Source of the DNA: Verrucomicrobiota bacterium
GTDB lineage: Bacteria > Verrucomicrobiota > Verrucomicrobiia > Limisphaerales > SIBE01
Assembly (NCBI GenBank): GCA_016871515.1
Contig: VHDE01000018.1
Location: 1 to 61,280 of the forward strand
Direction of reading: 5' to 3'
DNA length: 61,280 nt
In this document: positions 53,404-61,280 of the stretch, piece by piece
How positions within the stretch are numbered: position 1 is the stretch's first letter
How the letters are laid out: every line of letters begins with the position of its first letter
Notes under the pieces: model-generated
Told to the model about the DNA's origin: nothing
The model's database searches: none
The model's input: the letters and a program-made list of their open reading frames with translations, nothing else
Translations under genes and position numbers: made by a program

Positions 53404-55137
53404 TTGTCAAATAGTTCAATGATTACACGGTTAAATAGTCCGTCAAAGAATTTGCGCCGCGCGCACAAATCTTCCCCGAAAGACCAAGGCCTTCACCCTC
53501 GAACCGGAAACTCCGTAAGTGAAAAAGGCTCTTTCTCAAGCTCATATCTTTTCGTGTGTTTCATGTGTTTCGTGGTTTCAACGTCTTTTTCGAGGATAGC
53601 TGAGGGCCAAGCGCCGTACGCTCGGATTCGCGATGCCGAGCGCGAACCCGGAAGTTGGTTAACCTATTCGGGCAGCTACCGGTCACAGCGCTTCTCGACG
53701 TTGCGGCAGATTAACGTGGCAAATGTCGCGTCGCTCAAACCGGTCTGGGTTTACCAATTAAGAAGCCCAGGCACATTCGAAGCCTCGCCTATTGTCGCAG
53801 ATGGCATCATTCATATCGTGGAGCCGCCCAGCACCGTGACCGCGCTTGATCTGCGCACAGGACGTCAACTCTGGTCCTGGAGACCTTCCATGCCCAGAGA
53901 TGTCAAAGCGCTCGGCTTTCCCAAAACCAATCGCGGTATGGCCATTCTCGACGAGATGGTGTTCGTCGGCACATTGGATGCCCATCTCGTTGCGCTGGAC
54001 GCGAAAACGGGCGCCGTCCGCGGGGATGTGGTTGTGGCCGACAACAAAACCGGCCATGCCATCACGTGCGCCCCGTTGGCTCTCGATGGGAAAATCATTA
54101 TTGGCATCAGCGGTGGCGAAGCGGGCATTCGCGGTTTTTTAGACGCTTACGAACCATCGACCGGAAAACGTCTTTGGCGTTTTTGGACTACTCCCGCCAC
54201 GGGCGAACCAGGCAACGAGACCTGGGGCGGCGACAGTTGGAAGAGAGGCGGCGGCGCGACTTGGGTGACCGGTTCGTACGATCCCGAGTTAAATCTGCTG
54301 CACTGGGGCATCGGAAATCCAGGGCCGGACTGGAACGGCGACGTGCGCCCCGGCGACAATTTGCACACCTGCGCGCTAGTCGCGTTGGACGCTTCGATGG
54401 GAAAGCTAAAATGGCATTTCCAATTCACACCGCACGACACGCATGACTGGGACGCAAATCAAATACCGGTTTTGGTTGATGCAGCCATCGGCGGCCGGAT
54501 GCGCAAGCTCGTCGCGATGGCGAATCGCAATGCTTTCTACTACTTGCTGGACCGCGAGACCGGCGAATTTCTGATGGGCGTGCCATTTGCGAAACAAAAC
54601 TGGGCGAAAGGATTGGACGCTCGTGGGCGTCCAATCGTTCTGCCAAATACCGAACCATCCGAGAAAGGGACGTTGGTTTTTCCGAGCCTGCAAGGAGCGG
54701 CCAACTGGCACAGTCCGAGTTACAGTCCAATGACCGGTCTGTTCTACGTCGCGGCGCGGGAAATGGGATCGTATTACTTCAAGACCGAAGTCGAGTTTGA
54801 ACCGGGCTCGCTTTATCTGGGCGGAGGCGAACAGGCGCTGAGCGGCGACCAATCATCCGGCGCGGTGCGAGCGCTCGACCTGACGACCGGACAGATGAAA
54901 TGGGAGTTCCGGCTTCATTCACCGCCTTGGGCAGGCCTGATGGCTGCGGCCGGCGGACTTCTCTTTGGAGGCACGAATGAAGGCAACTTTTTTGCGCTCG
55001 ATGCTCAGACTGGAAAAACGTTGTGGGAGTTTCAGGCTGGCGGTCCTATTCGCGCCAACCCTGTGACTTTTCTAGCTGGCGAACAGCAACGCGTCGCGAT
55101 TGCGGCGGGCAACGCCCTTTTCGTCTTCGGCTTGTAA
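53404..55137 (+). CDS. PQQ-dependent alcohol dehydrogenase-like quinoprotein
   Basis: An eight-bladed quinoprotein dehydrogenase of about 577 residues (TTG 53404; ATG 53419 is also in frame). Blade motifs include LKPVWVYQLRSPGTFEASPI, ALDLRTGRQLWSWRP, ALDAKTGAVRGDVV and FALDAQTGKTLWEFQAGGPI. The active-site region is ETWGGDSWKRGGGATWVTGS, GNPGPDWNGDVRPGDNLHTC and TPHDTHDWDANQIPVLVD. D-W-D matches the D-x-D pattern that accompanies lanthanide-dependent XoxF/ExaF enzymes. The signal sequence core YLFVCFMCFVVSTSF is encoded by a copy of the CACGAAA-type repeat. It oxidises an alcohol or sugar in the periplasm and passes electrons to the upstream cytochrome c. Confidence 0.92.
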   Translation: MSNSSMITRLNSPSKNLRRAHKSSPKDQGLHPRTGNSVSEKGSFSSSYLFVCFMCFVVSTSFSRIAEGQAPYARIRDAEREPGSWLTYSGSYRSQRFSTLRQINVANVASLKPVWVYQLRSPGTFEASPIVADGIIHIVEPPSTVTALDLRTGRQLWSWRPSMPRDVKALGFPKTNRGMAILDEMVFVGTLDAHLVALDAKTGAVRGDVVVADNKTGHAITCAPLALDGKIIIGISGGEAGIRGFLDAYEPSTGKRLWRFWTTPATGEPGNETWGGDSWKRGGGATWVTGSYDPELNLLHWGIGNPGPDWNGDVRPGDNLHTCALVALDASMGKLKWHFQFTPHDTHDWDANQIPVLVDAAIGGRMRKLVAMANRNAFYYLLDRETGEFLMGVPFAKQNWAKGLDARGRPIVLPNTEPSEKGTLVFPSLQGAANWHSPSYSPMTGLFYVAAREMGSYYFKTEVEFEPGSLYLGGGEQALSGDQSSGAVRALDLTTGQMKWEFRLHSPPWAGLMAAAGGLLFGGTNEGNFFALDAQTGKTLWEFQAGGPIRANPVTFLAGEQQRVAIAAGNALFVFGL

Positions 55138-55174
55138 GGCTCTCGATGAGTGCAATTAATTAACACTGTCGGCC

Positions 55175-55873
55175 ATGTCGGCCAGGAGCGCAGCGTTCAC
55201 AACTTGCCGACCCAACCTTCCTGGTTTATTGTCCGCCCCCTTGAAGAAGACGAACCGTCCGGAGATTCCGCGCAAGGCGATTTATCGCCTCTCGATCTAT
55301 TTGCGCTGCCTGTTGCGTTTGAAACAGAACAGCATTCGGACCGTTTCGAGCGAAGCTTTGGCCCGCGCGGCCCGAGTGAAATCGACGCAGTTGCGCAAGG
55401 ACCTGACCTACTTCGGCCAATTCGGAACGCGTGGTCTCGGGTACGATGTCGAGCAGTTGAGCAAGATGATTTCGGACGTGCTCCGAACGACCAGCTTGCA
55501 ACCGGTCATTCTGGTCGGCGTTGGCAATCTCGGTTTGGCGCTGCTTTCTTATCTGGGTTTTGAACAGGAAGGCTTCGAGATTATTGCTGCGTTCGATATC
55601 GACACACAGCGCAAGCGCAACAAGCAGCTCTCGCAACCGATCTACAGCATGGACCGGCTGCGTCAGATTGTCACGGAACGCGGTGTTAAGATGGCCATTG
55701 TCACGGTGCCGGCCGCGGTCGCTCAGGAGGTCACCAATACACTGGTCGAATGCGGGATCACAGGCATCTTGAATTTTGCGCCGATCGTGTTGCAAGTTCC
55801 CGACGATGTCATCGTGAACGACGTCAACCTTGCCATTGAATTGGAGAATCTGAGTTACTTTATTCAGCAGTAA
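55175..55873 (+). CDS. rex: Redox-sensing transcriptional repressor Rex
   Basis: A 232-residue protein. The winged-helix DNA-binding domain (IPRKAIYRLSIYLRCLLRL, VSSEALARAARVKSTQLRKD, LTYFGQFGTRGLGYDVEQL) is followed by an NAD-binding Rossmann domain (PVILVGVGNLGLALLSYLGF, IIAAFDID, VKMAIVTVPAAVAQEV) and the domain-swap C-terminus VNDVNLAIELENLSYFIQQ. Rex represses respiratory and fermentative genes until NADH binds. TTG 55241 would give the usual start position, while ATG 55175 adds ~22 atypical residues. Its place directly after the cytochrome/PQQ dehydrogenase pair suggests a link to redox control, though no Rex operator (TTGTGAN6TTCACAA) was found nearby by eye. Confidence 0.96.
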   Translation: MSARSAAFTTCRPNLPGLLSAPLKKTNRPEIPRKAIYRLSIYLRCLLRLKQNSIRTVSSEALARAARVKSTQLRKDLTYFGQFGTRGLGYDVEQLSKMISDVLRTTSLQPVILVGVGNLGLALLSYLGFEQEGFEIIAAFDIDTQRKRNKQLSQPIYSMDRLRQIVTERGVKMAIVTVPAAVAQEVTNTLVECGITGILNFAPIVLQVPDDVIVNDVNLAIELENLSYFIQQ

Positions 55874-55919
55874 AGCTGGACCGCGTTCCGCAGCTAAGAA
55901 ACAAGAGAAAACGCGGAGA

Positions 55920-56110
55920 GTTCCGACGGAAACCACCGCAGAGACGCGAAAGACGCAGAGGCGAGGCCGCAGCCCAAATCCGAAACTCGAAATCCGAAAT
56001 CCGAAACAAAACAGCAATAGCAAATTCAAAAATCCCAACCCAGCCCGCGGGACGTTCGCTGCATTTCCCAATTGGAATTTTGGATTTGTTTCGAATTTCG
56101 GACTTTCCCC
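55920..56110. repeat. Repeat-rich spacer between rex and NHL/thioredoxin gene
   Basis: Contains GAAACCACCGCAGAGACGCG then AAAGACGCAGAGGC, a common intergenic motif of this group. It also has an inverted pair AAATCCGAAATCCGAAACAA (about 55985-56010) and TGGATTTGTTTCGAATTTCG (about 56080-56105), the same layout as 31165-31375. No gene is seen in 55874-56239. Confidence 0.6.
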
Positions 56111-56239
56111 CGCATTTATCGTGTCTCTGCGGCGCCTTTCGGCCGCAACCAAACATGAGCTGCCTTGCAAATGAGCGAGGATGACGTTTAATTCGGAAAA
56201 CAAAATTGCCTGCCCGTTCACACGCCTAGCCATTGAATT

Positions 56240-58246
56240 ATGCGACTCTCAATCTCCTTGGCAGTTCTCACGCTCGGTCTTTGTCAGTCTGGTTTCAGCC
56301 AGACCAACGCGCCCGCCACAGCGGCGAAAACAAATCGCGTTAACCGCATTGCCGACATCCCGTTTGAAGGTCACCGGGCCGCGCCGGAGTTTCCCGAATC
56401 GCTTGAGTGGCTGAACACGGGACGATCGCTGACGCTCAGCGAACTGCGCGGCAAAATCGTCCTGCTCGATTTCTGGACCTATTGCTGCATCAACTGCATG
56501 CATATCATTCCCGATTTGAAAAGGTTGGAGACGAAGTATGCCAAGGAACTCGTCGTCATCGGTGTGCATTCCGCGAAATTCGAAAATGAAAAACAGACGG
56601 ACAATATCCGTGAAGCCATCAAGCGCTATGAAATCGAACATCCCGTCGTCAACGACAAAGATTTCCTGGTCTGGCGTTCCTATGGCGCGCGGGCTTGGCC
56701 GACCTTAATCCTCATCAACCCGCAAGGCCGCGTGATCGGTGGCCATTCGGGAGAAGGCATCTACGATCTGTTCGATGAAGTCATCCGCGAAACGGTCAAG
56801 CATTTCGATGCCAAGGCCCAGATCGATCGCAAGCCGATCAGTTTTCAGCTTGAGAAGGACAAACAGCCTCAATCGCTCCTTTCGTATCCAGGAAAAATCG
56901 TCGCCAACGAAAAATCGAAGCGTCTTTTCTTCACCGACTCGAATCACAATCGTGTTGTCGTCGCCTCGCAAAGTGGAGAGATATTGGACGTGATTGGCGA
57001 GGGAAATATTGGTTTGAAAGATGGATCGTTCGAGACCGCTCTCTTCTACAGACCCCAAGGTCTTTTCTTCGATTCGACGAACGATGTCGTGTATGTCGCC
57101 GACACGGAAAATCACGCCATCCGGAAGATCGACCTGAAAGCGCGAACCGTAACGACTCTGGCCGGGACCGGCAAACAGGCCCGGCAGCACAATAAGGAAG
57201 GCAAAGGCGTCGAGGTTGACCTCAATAGTCCTTGGGATCTGCTCTCGATCAGCAACAAGCTCTATATCGCCATGGCAGGACCCCATCAAATCTGGACCCT
57301 GGACATGAAAACGCTCGAAGCCAAGGTCTATGCCGGGTCTGCCAAGGAAAATATCACCGACGCCGCCTTGAAGGATAGCGCACTCGCTCAGCCCAGCGGC
57401 ATCACCACCGATGGAAAGAAGCTCTACTTTGCCGACAGCGAAGTCAGCGCGGTACGAACTGCTGACCTTGATCCAAAGGGCCGTGTCGAAACCTTGATTG
57501 GCGAGGGATTGTTTGAGTTCGGCGATGTGGATGGGAAGCATCCTCACGCTCGACTGCAACATCCGCTTGGCGTCGCTTATTACGACGGCTTGGTTTACGT
57601 CGCGGACACTTACAATCACAAGATCAAAAAACTGGACCCCAAAACAAAAGAGCTGACTTCGTTTATTGGAACCGGCAAACGCGGAACAGCAGACGGCCCC
57701 GCTTCCTCTGCTTCACTCAACGAACCTTCCGGTCTCTGTTTTGCCGACGCGAAGATGTACATTGCTGACGCCAACAATCACCTCATCCGAATTTACGACA
57801 TGAAGTCCGGATTGGTTTCGACGATGGAGTGGAAAGGACTGGAGAAACTTACTCAGAAAAGTTCAGCTCCGAGCGGGACAGCAGAAATTGAGTGGTCTTC
57901 TCAAAGAGTTTCGTCGGCGGCTCGTGTCCTGGACCTTAAGCTCGCACTTCCGCCGGGAACAAAAATCAATCCGAACGCTGCGTCGCAGGTAATCGTGAAG
58001 AGCCAAGACGCCGAAATCCTTCGGCTCGTGCAGGCAGAACACAAGGTTGAGAATGAAACGATTTCGATTCCAATCAGTGCGCGTCCTGGCAAAACGAAAC
58101 TCAATCTGGAACTGACGGTCTATTACTGCGACAAAGGCAACGCCGGTCTTTGTTACTTCAAGGACGCTGCTCTTGTCGTCCCCATCGAAGTCGCCGCTGG
58201 AGTGGAGGACCGGCTCACTTTAACCTACGCCATTGGCACACGGTGA
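56240..58246 (+). CDS. Thioredoxin-like / NHL-repeat protein (NHLRC2-like)
   Basis: A 668-residue exported protein (signal MRLSISLAVLTLGLCQSGFS). A thioredoxin-like domain (about 55-195) has LRGKIVLLDFWTYCCINCMH, the CCINC active-site form typical of NHLRC2-type proteins. An NHL six-bladed propeller follows (about 225-540; VYVADTENHAIRKIDLKART, VYVADTYNHKIKKLDPKT, MYIADANNHLIRIYDMKSG). Last is a beta-rich C-terminal domain (about 555-668, VYYCDKGNAGLCYFK). The family is conserved from bacteria to animals and its reaction is unclear; the thioredoxin fold suggests thiol redox work outside the cytoplasm. Complete, single-gene unit. Confidence 0.94.
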   Translation: MRLSISLAVLTLGLCQSGFSQTNAPATAAKTNRVNRIADIPFEGHRAAPEFPESLEWLNTGRSLTLSELRGKIVLLDFWTYCCINCMHIIPDLKRLETKYAKELVVIGVHSAKFENEKQTDNIREAIKRYEIEHPVVNDKDFLVWRSYGARAWPTLILINPQGRVIGGHSGEGIYDLFDEVIRETVKHFDAKAQIDRKPISFQLEKDKQPQSLLSYPGKIVANEKSKRLFFTDSNHNRVVVASQSGEILDVIGEGNIGLKDGSFETALFYRPQGLFFDSTNDVVYVADTENHAIRKIDLKARTVTTLAGTGKQARQHNKEGKGVEVDLNSPWDLLSISNKLYIAMAGPHQIWTLDMKTLEAKVYAGSAKENITDAALKDSALAQPSGITTDGKKLYFADSEVSAVRTADLDPKGRVETLIGEGLFEFGDVDGKHPHARLQHPLGVAYYDGLVYVADTYNHKIKKLDPKTKELTSFIGTGKRGTADGPASSASLNEPSGLCFADAKMYIADANNHLIRIYDMKSGLVSTMEWKGLEKLTQKSSAPSGTAEIEWSSQRVSSAARVLDLKLALPPGTKINPNAASQVIVKSQDAEILRLVQAEHKVENETISIPISARPGKTKLNLELTVYYCDKGNAGLCYFKDAALVVPIEVAAGVEDRLTLTYAIGTR

Positions 58247-58429
58247 GTGGACGTGCACTGAAGCCCATGAACCAACGAACATTCAACAATCGTTTTGAGG
58301 CATTCACAGACCGACCGCAGCCCTCCGCAGCCCTTGCCAGCGCCGATTTTGTCCTTGCACCGCAGTTTTGAAACGTTTTAATTACGCACAAGTCGCACAC
58401 GACTTCACCAAACCTAAATTAACAATTAT

Positions 58430-58717
58430 ATGGCAAAACCGCTTACCAAATCGCAGATTGCAGCCGCTATTGCAGAGAAGACAGGGGTCACCAAGAAGAA
58501 CGCCGCGGAAACCCTCGATTACATTGCCGAGTTGGCGTATAAGAATGCCAAGAACAGCTTTACCCTGCCGGGATTGGGCAAACTCGTGTTGGTTAATCGC
58601 AAAGCACGCGTTGGACGAAATCCCGCAACCGGACAGCCGATTAACATTCCAGCGAAGAAGGTCGTGAAATTCCGCGTCGCGAAAGCCGCGAAAGATTCCA
58701 TCCTCGGCAAGAAGTAA
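58430..58717 (+). CDS. HU-family DNA-binding protein
   Basis: A 95-residue nucleoid protein. Helices MAKPLTKSQIAAAIAEKTGV and TKKNAAETLDYIAELAYKNA are followed by the saddle strand FTLPGLGKLVLVNRKARVGR. The DNA-intercalating arm NPATGQPINIPAKKVVKFRV contains the conserved Pro of the RNPxTG motif. The C-terminal KAAKDSILGKK is basic. It binds and bends DNA non-specifically and may help fold the many palindromic repeats of this region. It has its own terminator (58739-58775). The upstream spacer 58247-58429 presumably carries its promoter; no strong consensus was identified. Confidence 0.96.
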   Translation: MAKPLTKSQIAAAIAEKTGVTKKNAAETLDYIAELAYKNAKNSFTLPGLGKLVLVNRKARVGRNPATGQPINIPAKKVVKFRVAKAAKDSILGKK

Positions 58718-58738
58718 TTGCCTCGCCCCACGTTTTCC

Positions 58739-58775
58739 AAAGGGCGCTCCGCTGTCGGAGTGCCCTTTTTGTTTT
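58739..58775 (+). terminator. Rho-independent terminator of HU gene
   Basis: A 13-bp stem AAAGGGCGCTCCG / CGGAGTGCCCTTT with loop CTGT is followed by TTGTTTT. It begins 22 bases after the HU stop codon. One G-U wobble. The convergent permease gene ends about 40 bases further on, so it may act in one direction only. Confidence 0.9.
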
Positions 58776-58815
58776 CACGATTGGAGACGCGGCGCCGAAA
58801 GCTAGCCGAAATGGA

Positions 58816-59622
58816 TCACCCACCCACCGCTGTGTACCGTCGCAGACCGCGGCTCCAAACAAATCGGGCCAACGCATAAAATGCAGCAACCCACAAGGCC
58901 TGGATCAGCAGGCCTCGCCAGAGTTCCGAACCAGTCGTGCGCCCTAGATAAATACTGACGGGAAAAAAGAGCTGATAAGGGAACGGCGTAAAACCCAGCA
59001 GGCGCTCCACCCACGGAGGAAGGATATCCAGCGGGAAGAGATGGCCGCCCGCGATGTACTCGAAAGCAAAAAGGATGAAGATAAACGTAGAGACTTCGAG
59101 CACCCAAAAGGCCAGCAATGCCATCGTGAAGGAAATGAAGAACTGAAGCAGTGCAGTCAGCACTATCGAAACCAGGAAGCAAACCCAAGTGACCGCGTCG
59201 TCTGGCATCACGAAATAATGCCTTTGAAAGAAAATGAAGAGAGTGACCGGGGCAATTGCTACAGCCGTGTAAATCATCCGGCCTGCTCCAAATAGACAAA
59301 GGCGATAACTTAAATAATCAATTGGTTTAAGGAGAAATTGATTGATGTTGCCGTCCTTGATATCGGCCGCAATTTGCCAATCATCTTCGTTCACTGCCGT
59401 CAACATATCCACGATCGTGACGATCAGATAATAGGACGTCATGCTCGCCAAGGTGTAGCCCGCCACTTGATCGCCTGCTTCCTTCGTTGCATATACTGCT
59501 CGCCACAGAAAAATTGTCGCCATCAGGGGTATGAGGCCGAAAACACTGCGAAAGAAAAAATTGACGCGGTAAACGAGAATGTTCTGCAATCCGACGTTAA
59601 CGACGTGCCAATATTTCTTCAC
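58816..59622 (-). CDS. ABC-2 family transporter permease (DUF990-like)
   Basis: A 268-residue membrane protein with about six hydrophobic segments. MKKYWHVVNVGLQNILVYRV then NFFFRSVFGLIPLMATIFLW, and TAVNEDDWQIAADIKDGNIN then QFLLKPIDYLSYRLC, are typical of the ABC-2 permease group (DUF990/YvfB-like). Its ATPase is not in the window and may lie elsewhere or in an operon that was broken. It works with an ATPase to export a compound of unknown nature, possibly a polysaccharide or drug. It is convergent with HU. Confidence 0.9.
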   Translation of the reverse strand: MKKYWHVVNVGLQNILVYRVNFFFRSVFGLIPLMATIFLWRAVYATKEAGDQVAGYTLASMTSYYLIVTIVDMLTAVNEDDWQIAADIKDGNINQFLLKPIDYLSYRLCLFGAGRMIYTAVAIAPVTLFIFFQRHYFVMPDDAVTWVCFLVSIVLTALLQFFISFTMALLAFWVLEVSTFIFILFAFEYIAGGHLFPLDILPPWVERLLGFTPFPYQLFFPVSIYLGRTTGSELWRGLLIQALWVAAFYALARFVWSRGLRRYTAVGG

Positions 59623-59835
59623 TTGCGTTTCAAAATCTTCCGCGATGATTGCTTGAACCTCTGCATCCGGAACAGAAACGATGAATAAATAAGCAAAGGC
59701 CGTTTGTCACGCTGGCATTAAGTCTGAGCCGAGATCCGATAATCGTGGAACGATGATGGTATCGACCGGGGCGATCGGGTGAGTGGCGAATTTTCCCTTT
59801 GCACTTGGTCTAAACCACGTTAATTTTTCCCAGCT

Positions 59836-59909
59836 TGTCCGATGGTGTAACGGTAGCACACTGCCCTTTGGAGGCATTTGTCATGGTTCGAATCCATGTC
59901 GGACAGCCA
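59836..59909 (+). tRNA. tRNA-Gln (anticodon TTG)
   Basis: Cloverleaf seen by hand. The acceptor stem TGTCCGA pairs with TCGGACA. The D arm is GTGT/GCAC with loop AACGGTA. The anticodon loop is CTTTGGA, giving TTG. The T arm is CATGG/CCATG with loop TTCGAAT. Discriminator G and an encoded CCA are present (59907-59909). A C-T mismatch tops the anticodon stem. An integrase gene follows directly, so this tRNA is probably an attachment site. Confidence 0.92.
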
Positions 59910-59989
59910 GTCTTCCTGCGGAAATCAACGGTTCGACAGAATCCCGCACAGATTCCGCACAAAAAACCGCTGAATCCGAGACTCAAAAG

Positions 59990-61270
59990 TTGAGATTTCC
60001 GATTACAGTCAAACACCGCAAAGCCGAGGCCAGAATCTGCGGCAAAACGAAAGCATACCCGTTTTATCGTGTCTGTGCTTACGTCGCCGGCAAGCGGAAG
60101 ATGAGCCACTTTGCGACCTACTCGGAAGCCAAAGCAAAGGCTGACAAACTCGTACGTGAGATAGCGGATGGCTCGCAAGTTGCCGCGCTGAACGCGCACC
60201 AATCCCATGATGCCCTGGCAGCCTTGGAACGCCTTGAGTCCTTCCGTCAGTCCAGTGGCAAGCGCGTGTCGCTACTGGGAGCAGTCTCTGAGTTCGTCGA
60301 GGCGGCCGGCAAGCTCAACGGCCGCAGTCTTGGCGATGCTGTGGACGGCTATCTGAACACTGTTGCCAGCGTGAAGCGGAAAGATATTGCGGAAGCCGTC
60401 GAGGACTTCGTTGCGGGCCGACAGCCGAAGACAAGGTCGCTAGACGGAAAACGAGCGCAGTTGAGCGCGGGCTACGCTTATCAGGTCGGTCTGTGGCTGC
60501 GAGATTTCGCCAAGACATTTCCTGGCACGGCCGTTGCCGACCTTACCAAGGAGCATTTGAACCTCTTCATGGCCAAGTTTGCGGAGCAATCCGGCAAAAG
60601 CCGCAACCACTACAGGCAAACGGTCAAGATGTTCCTCCGCTGGGCCGTGAAGCGTGACTACCTTTCGCCGTCGCACAGGTTGCTTGAAGCAGACGGCATG
60701 GCTGCCGAACTTTCGGACGCGCCGGAAACCGAAATCTACAGCCCCATCGAATTGCGAGCGCTGCTTGAAGCTGCCGATAAGGAATTGCGGCCCGTGCTGG
60801 CGCTCCAAGCTTTGGGTGGCGTGCGCTTGCAAGAATGCTTGCGGCTCACGTGGCAGGACGTGTGGCGTGTGCCAGGGCATATCGAAGTTTTGTCGGCCAA
60901 GAGCAAAACCCGCTCACGACGGCTTTGCGAAAGGGGCGAGGCGTTGGGTCAGTGGCTCGAACCCTATCGCGAGCATTCTGGGCAGGTGTTCGCGAAACAC
61001 CGCGACACTTTCCACGAATCTCTTTCGAGTCTGCTCAAAACGCTTAGGATTCCAGCCAAGCGAAACGGCTTGCGTCATGGATTTTGCACCTACCACTTTG
61101 CTCTCTACGCGAACGAGAACCTGACCGCCGCCCAAGCGGGAAATTCACCCGCGATGATTCCTGCCTCTTATAAAGGACTCGCGACGAAAGCAGAAGCAGA
61201 GAAGTGGTTTGCTGTGGCGCCGTTGCAGTCGGCGGAAAACGTGATTCCCTTGTCGATAAGAAAACCTTGA
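59990..61270 (+). CDS. Tyrosine-type site-specific integrase of putative genomic island
   Basis: About 426 residues from TTG 59990 (KLRFPITVKHRKAEARICGK is the conserved start region). The same frame is open back through the tRNA, so the real start is uncertain. It has an N-terminal arm-binding/SAM-like part (SLGDAVDGYLNTVASV, LSAGYAYQVGLWLRDFAKTF) and a catalytic domain with LQALGGVRLQECLRLTWQDV (Arg), AKSKTRSRRL (Lys region), NGLRHGFCTYHFALYANENL (Arg box) and AGNSPAMIPASYKGLATKAE with a candidate catalytic Tyr. The pattern with EAGNSP..HY is common in Verrucomicrobia integrases. It would integrate or excise the element that runs beyond the right edge, using the adjacent tRNA-Gln. Confidence 0.88.
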   Translation: MRFPITVKHRKAEARICGKTKAYPFYRVCAYVAGKRKMSHFATYSEAKAKADKLVREIADGSQVAALNAHQSHDALAALERLESFRQSSGKRVSLLGAVSEFVEAAGKLNGRSLGDAVDGYLNTVASVKRKDIAEAVEDFVAGRQPKTRSLDGKRAQLSAGYAYQVGLWLRDFAKTFPGTAVADLTKEHLNLFMAKFAEQSGKSRNHYRQTVKMFLRWAVKRDYLSPSHRLLEADGMAAELSDAPETEIYSPIELRALLEAADKELRPVLALQALGGVRLQECLRLTWQDVWRVPGHIEVLSAKSKTRSRRLCERGEALGQWLEPYREHSGQVFAKHRDTFHESLSSLLKTLRIPAKRNGLRHGFCTYHFALYANENLTAAQAGNSPAMIPASYKGLATKAEAEKWFAVAPLQSAENVIPLSIRKP

Positions 61271-61280
61271 ACAGCCCAAA

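Noticed and set aside
58247..58429. Sigma-70-like promoter for HU (TTGCAC, 17 bases, TTAATT)
   Set aside because: Only three of six bases match in each box; too weak to report as a feature.

Overview
The window looks like a chromosome segment from a soil- or freshwater-type Verrucomicrobiota, probably the Pedosphaera/Limisphaerales (subdivision 3) side. This is inferred from gene families. There are two pairs of planctomycete-type cytochrome c/DUF1549/DUF1553 genes with DUF1501 genes, a ThuA-propeller-cytochrome c protein, a pseudopilin with a [12 protein letters not shown] leader, an NHL/thioredoxin protein, several PQQ-type propellers, few clear Shine-Dalgarno sites, and many palindromic intergenic repeats. 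No rRNA and no CRISPR array was seen. One tRNA gene, tRNA-Gln(TTG), lies near the right end.

Layout. 0-6.6 kb: IS630 transposase remnant, a secreted small protein, a lone CBM48 domain, an unrecognised gene, a GNAT enzyme, typA and a BioF-like aminotransferase. 6.6-8.6 kb: an IS91-type element carrying a tyrosine recombinase, bounded by 18-bp inverted repeats. 9.3-10.8 kb: an acyl-CoA ligase. 11.5-19.8 kb: a giant WD40/cytochrome/DUF1549/DUF1553 gene, a pseudopilin, two small antisense genes and a DUF1501 gene. 19.9-22.6 kb: a PHP-alpha/beta hydrolase fusion and a TPR protein. 23.1-28.4 kb: a signalling cluster (CheB-like, hybrid kinase, response regulators) in which every gene is rearranged, truncated or frameshifted. 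28.4-35.1 kb: a PQQ-type propeller, a UMF1-type transporter, an esterase and a seven-repeat IPT/TIG protein. 35-43.4 kb: several broken genes among intact DUF2786, metallophosphoesterase, ThuA-cytochrome and DUF72 genes. 44.1-51.3 kb: a second DUF1549/DUF1553-DUF1501-peroxiredoxin cluster with frame disruptions, then a scrambled TldD/PmbA-like locus. 51.5-59.6 kb: Uma2, a diheme cytochrome c plus PQQ dehydrogenase pair, rex, an NHL/thioredoxin protein, HU and an ABC-2 permease. 59.8 kb to the end: tRNA-Gln followed at once by an integrase, which looks like the left edge of a genomic island.

How the genes work together. The exported redox proteins (CxxCH cytochrome domains, PQQ propellers, DUF1501) form a periplasmic or cell-surface oxidative set. 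The cytochrome c/PQQ dehydrogenase pair is the clearest enzyme-acceptor unit, with the NADH-sensing repressor rex immediately downstream. The biosynthetic and housekeeping genes (typA, hup, bcp, acyl-CoA ligase) are intact.

The most striking theme is repeats meeting genes. At least six palindromic or inverted-repeat families are present. Three copies lie in coding sequence: one supplies the start codon and leader of a pseudopilin, one replaces the first ~28 codons of a CheB-like receiver domain, and one supplies the hydrophobic core of a signal peptide. About fifteen genes are fragmentary or interrupted. Some breaks are single-base changes in homopolymers, which could be assembly error. Others are internal deletions, nonsense changes or a heptanucleotide repeat tract, which are more likely real.
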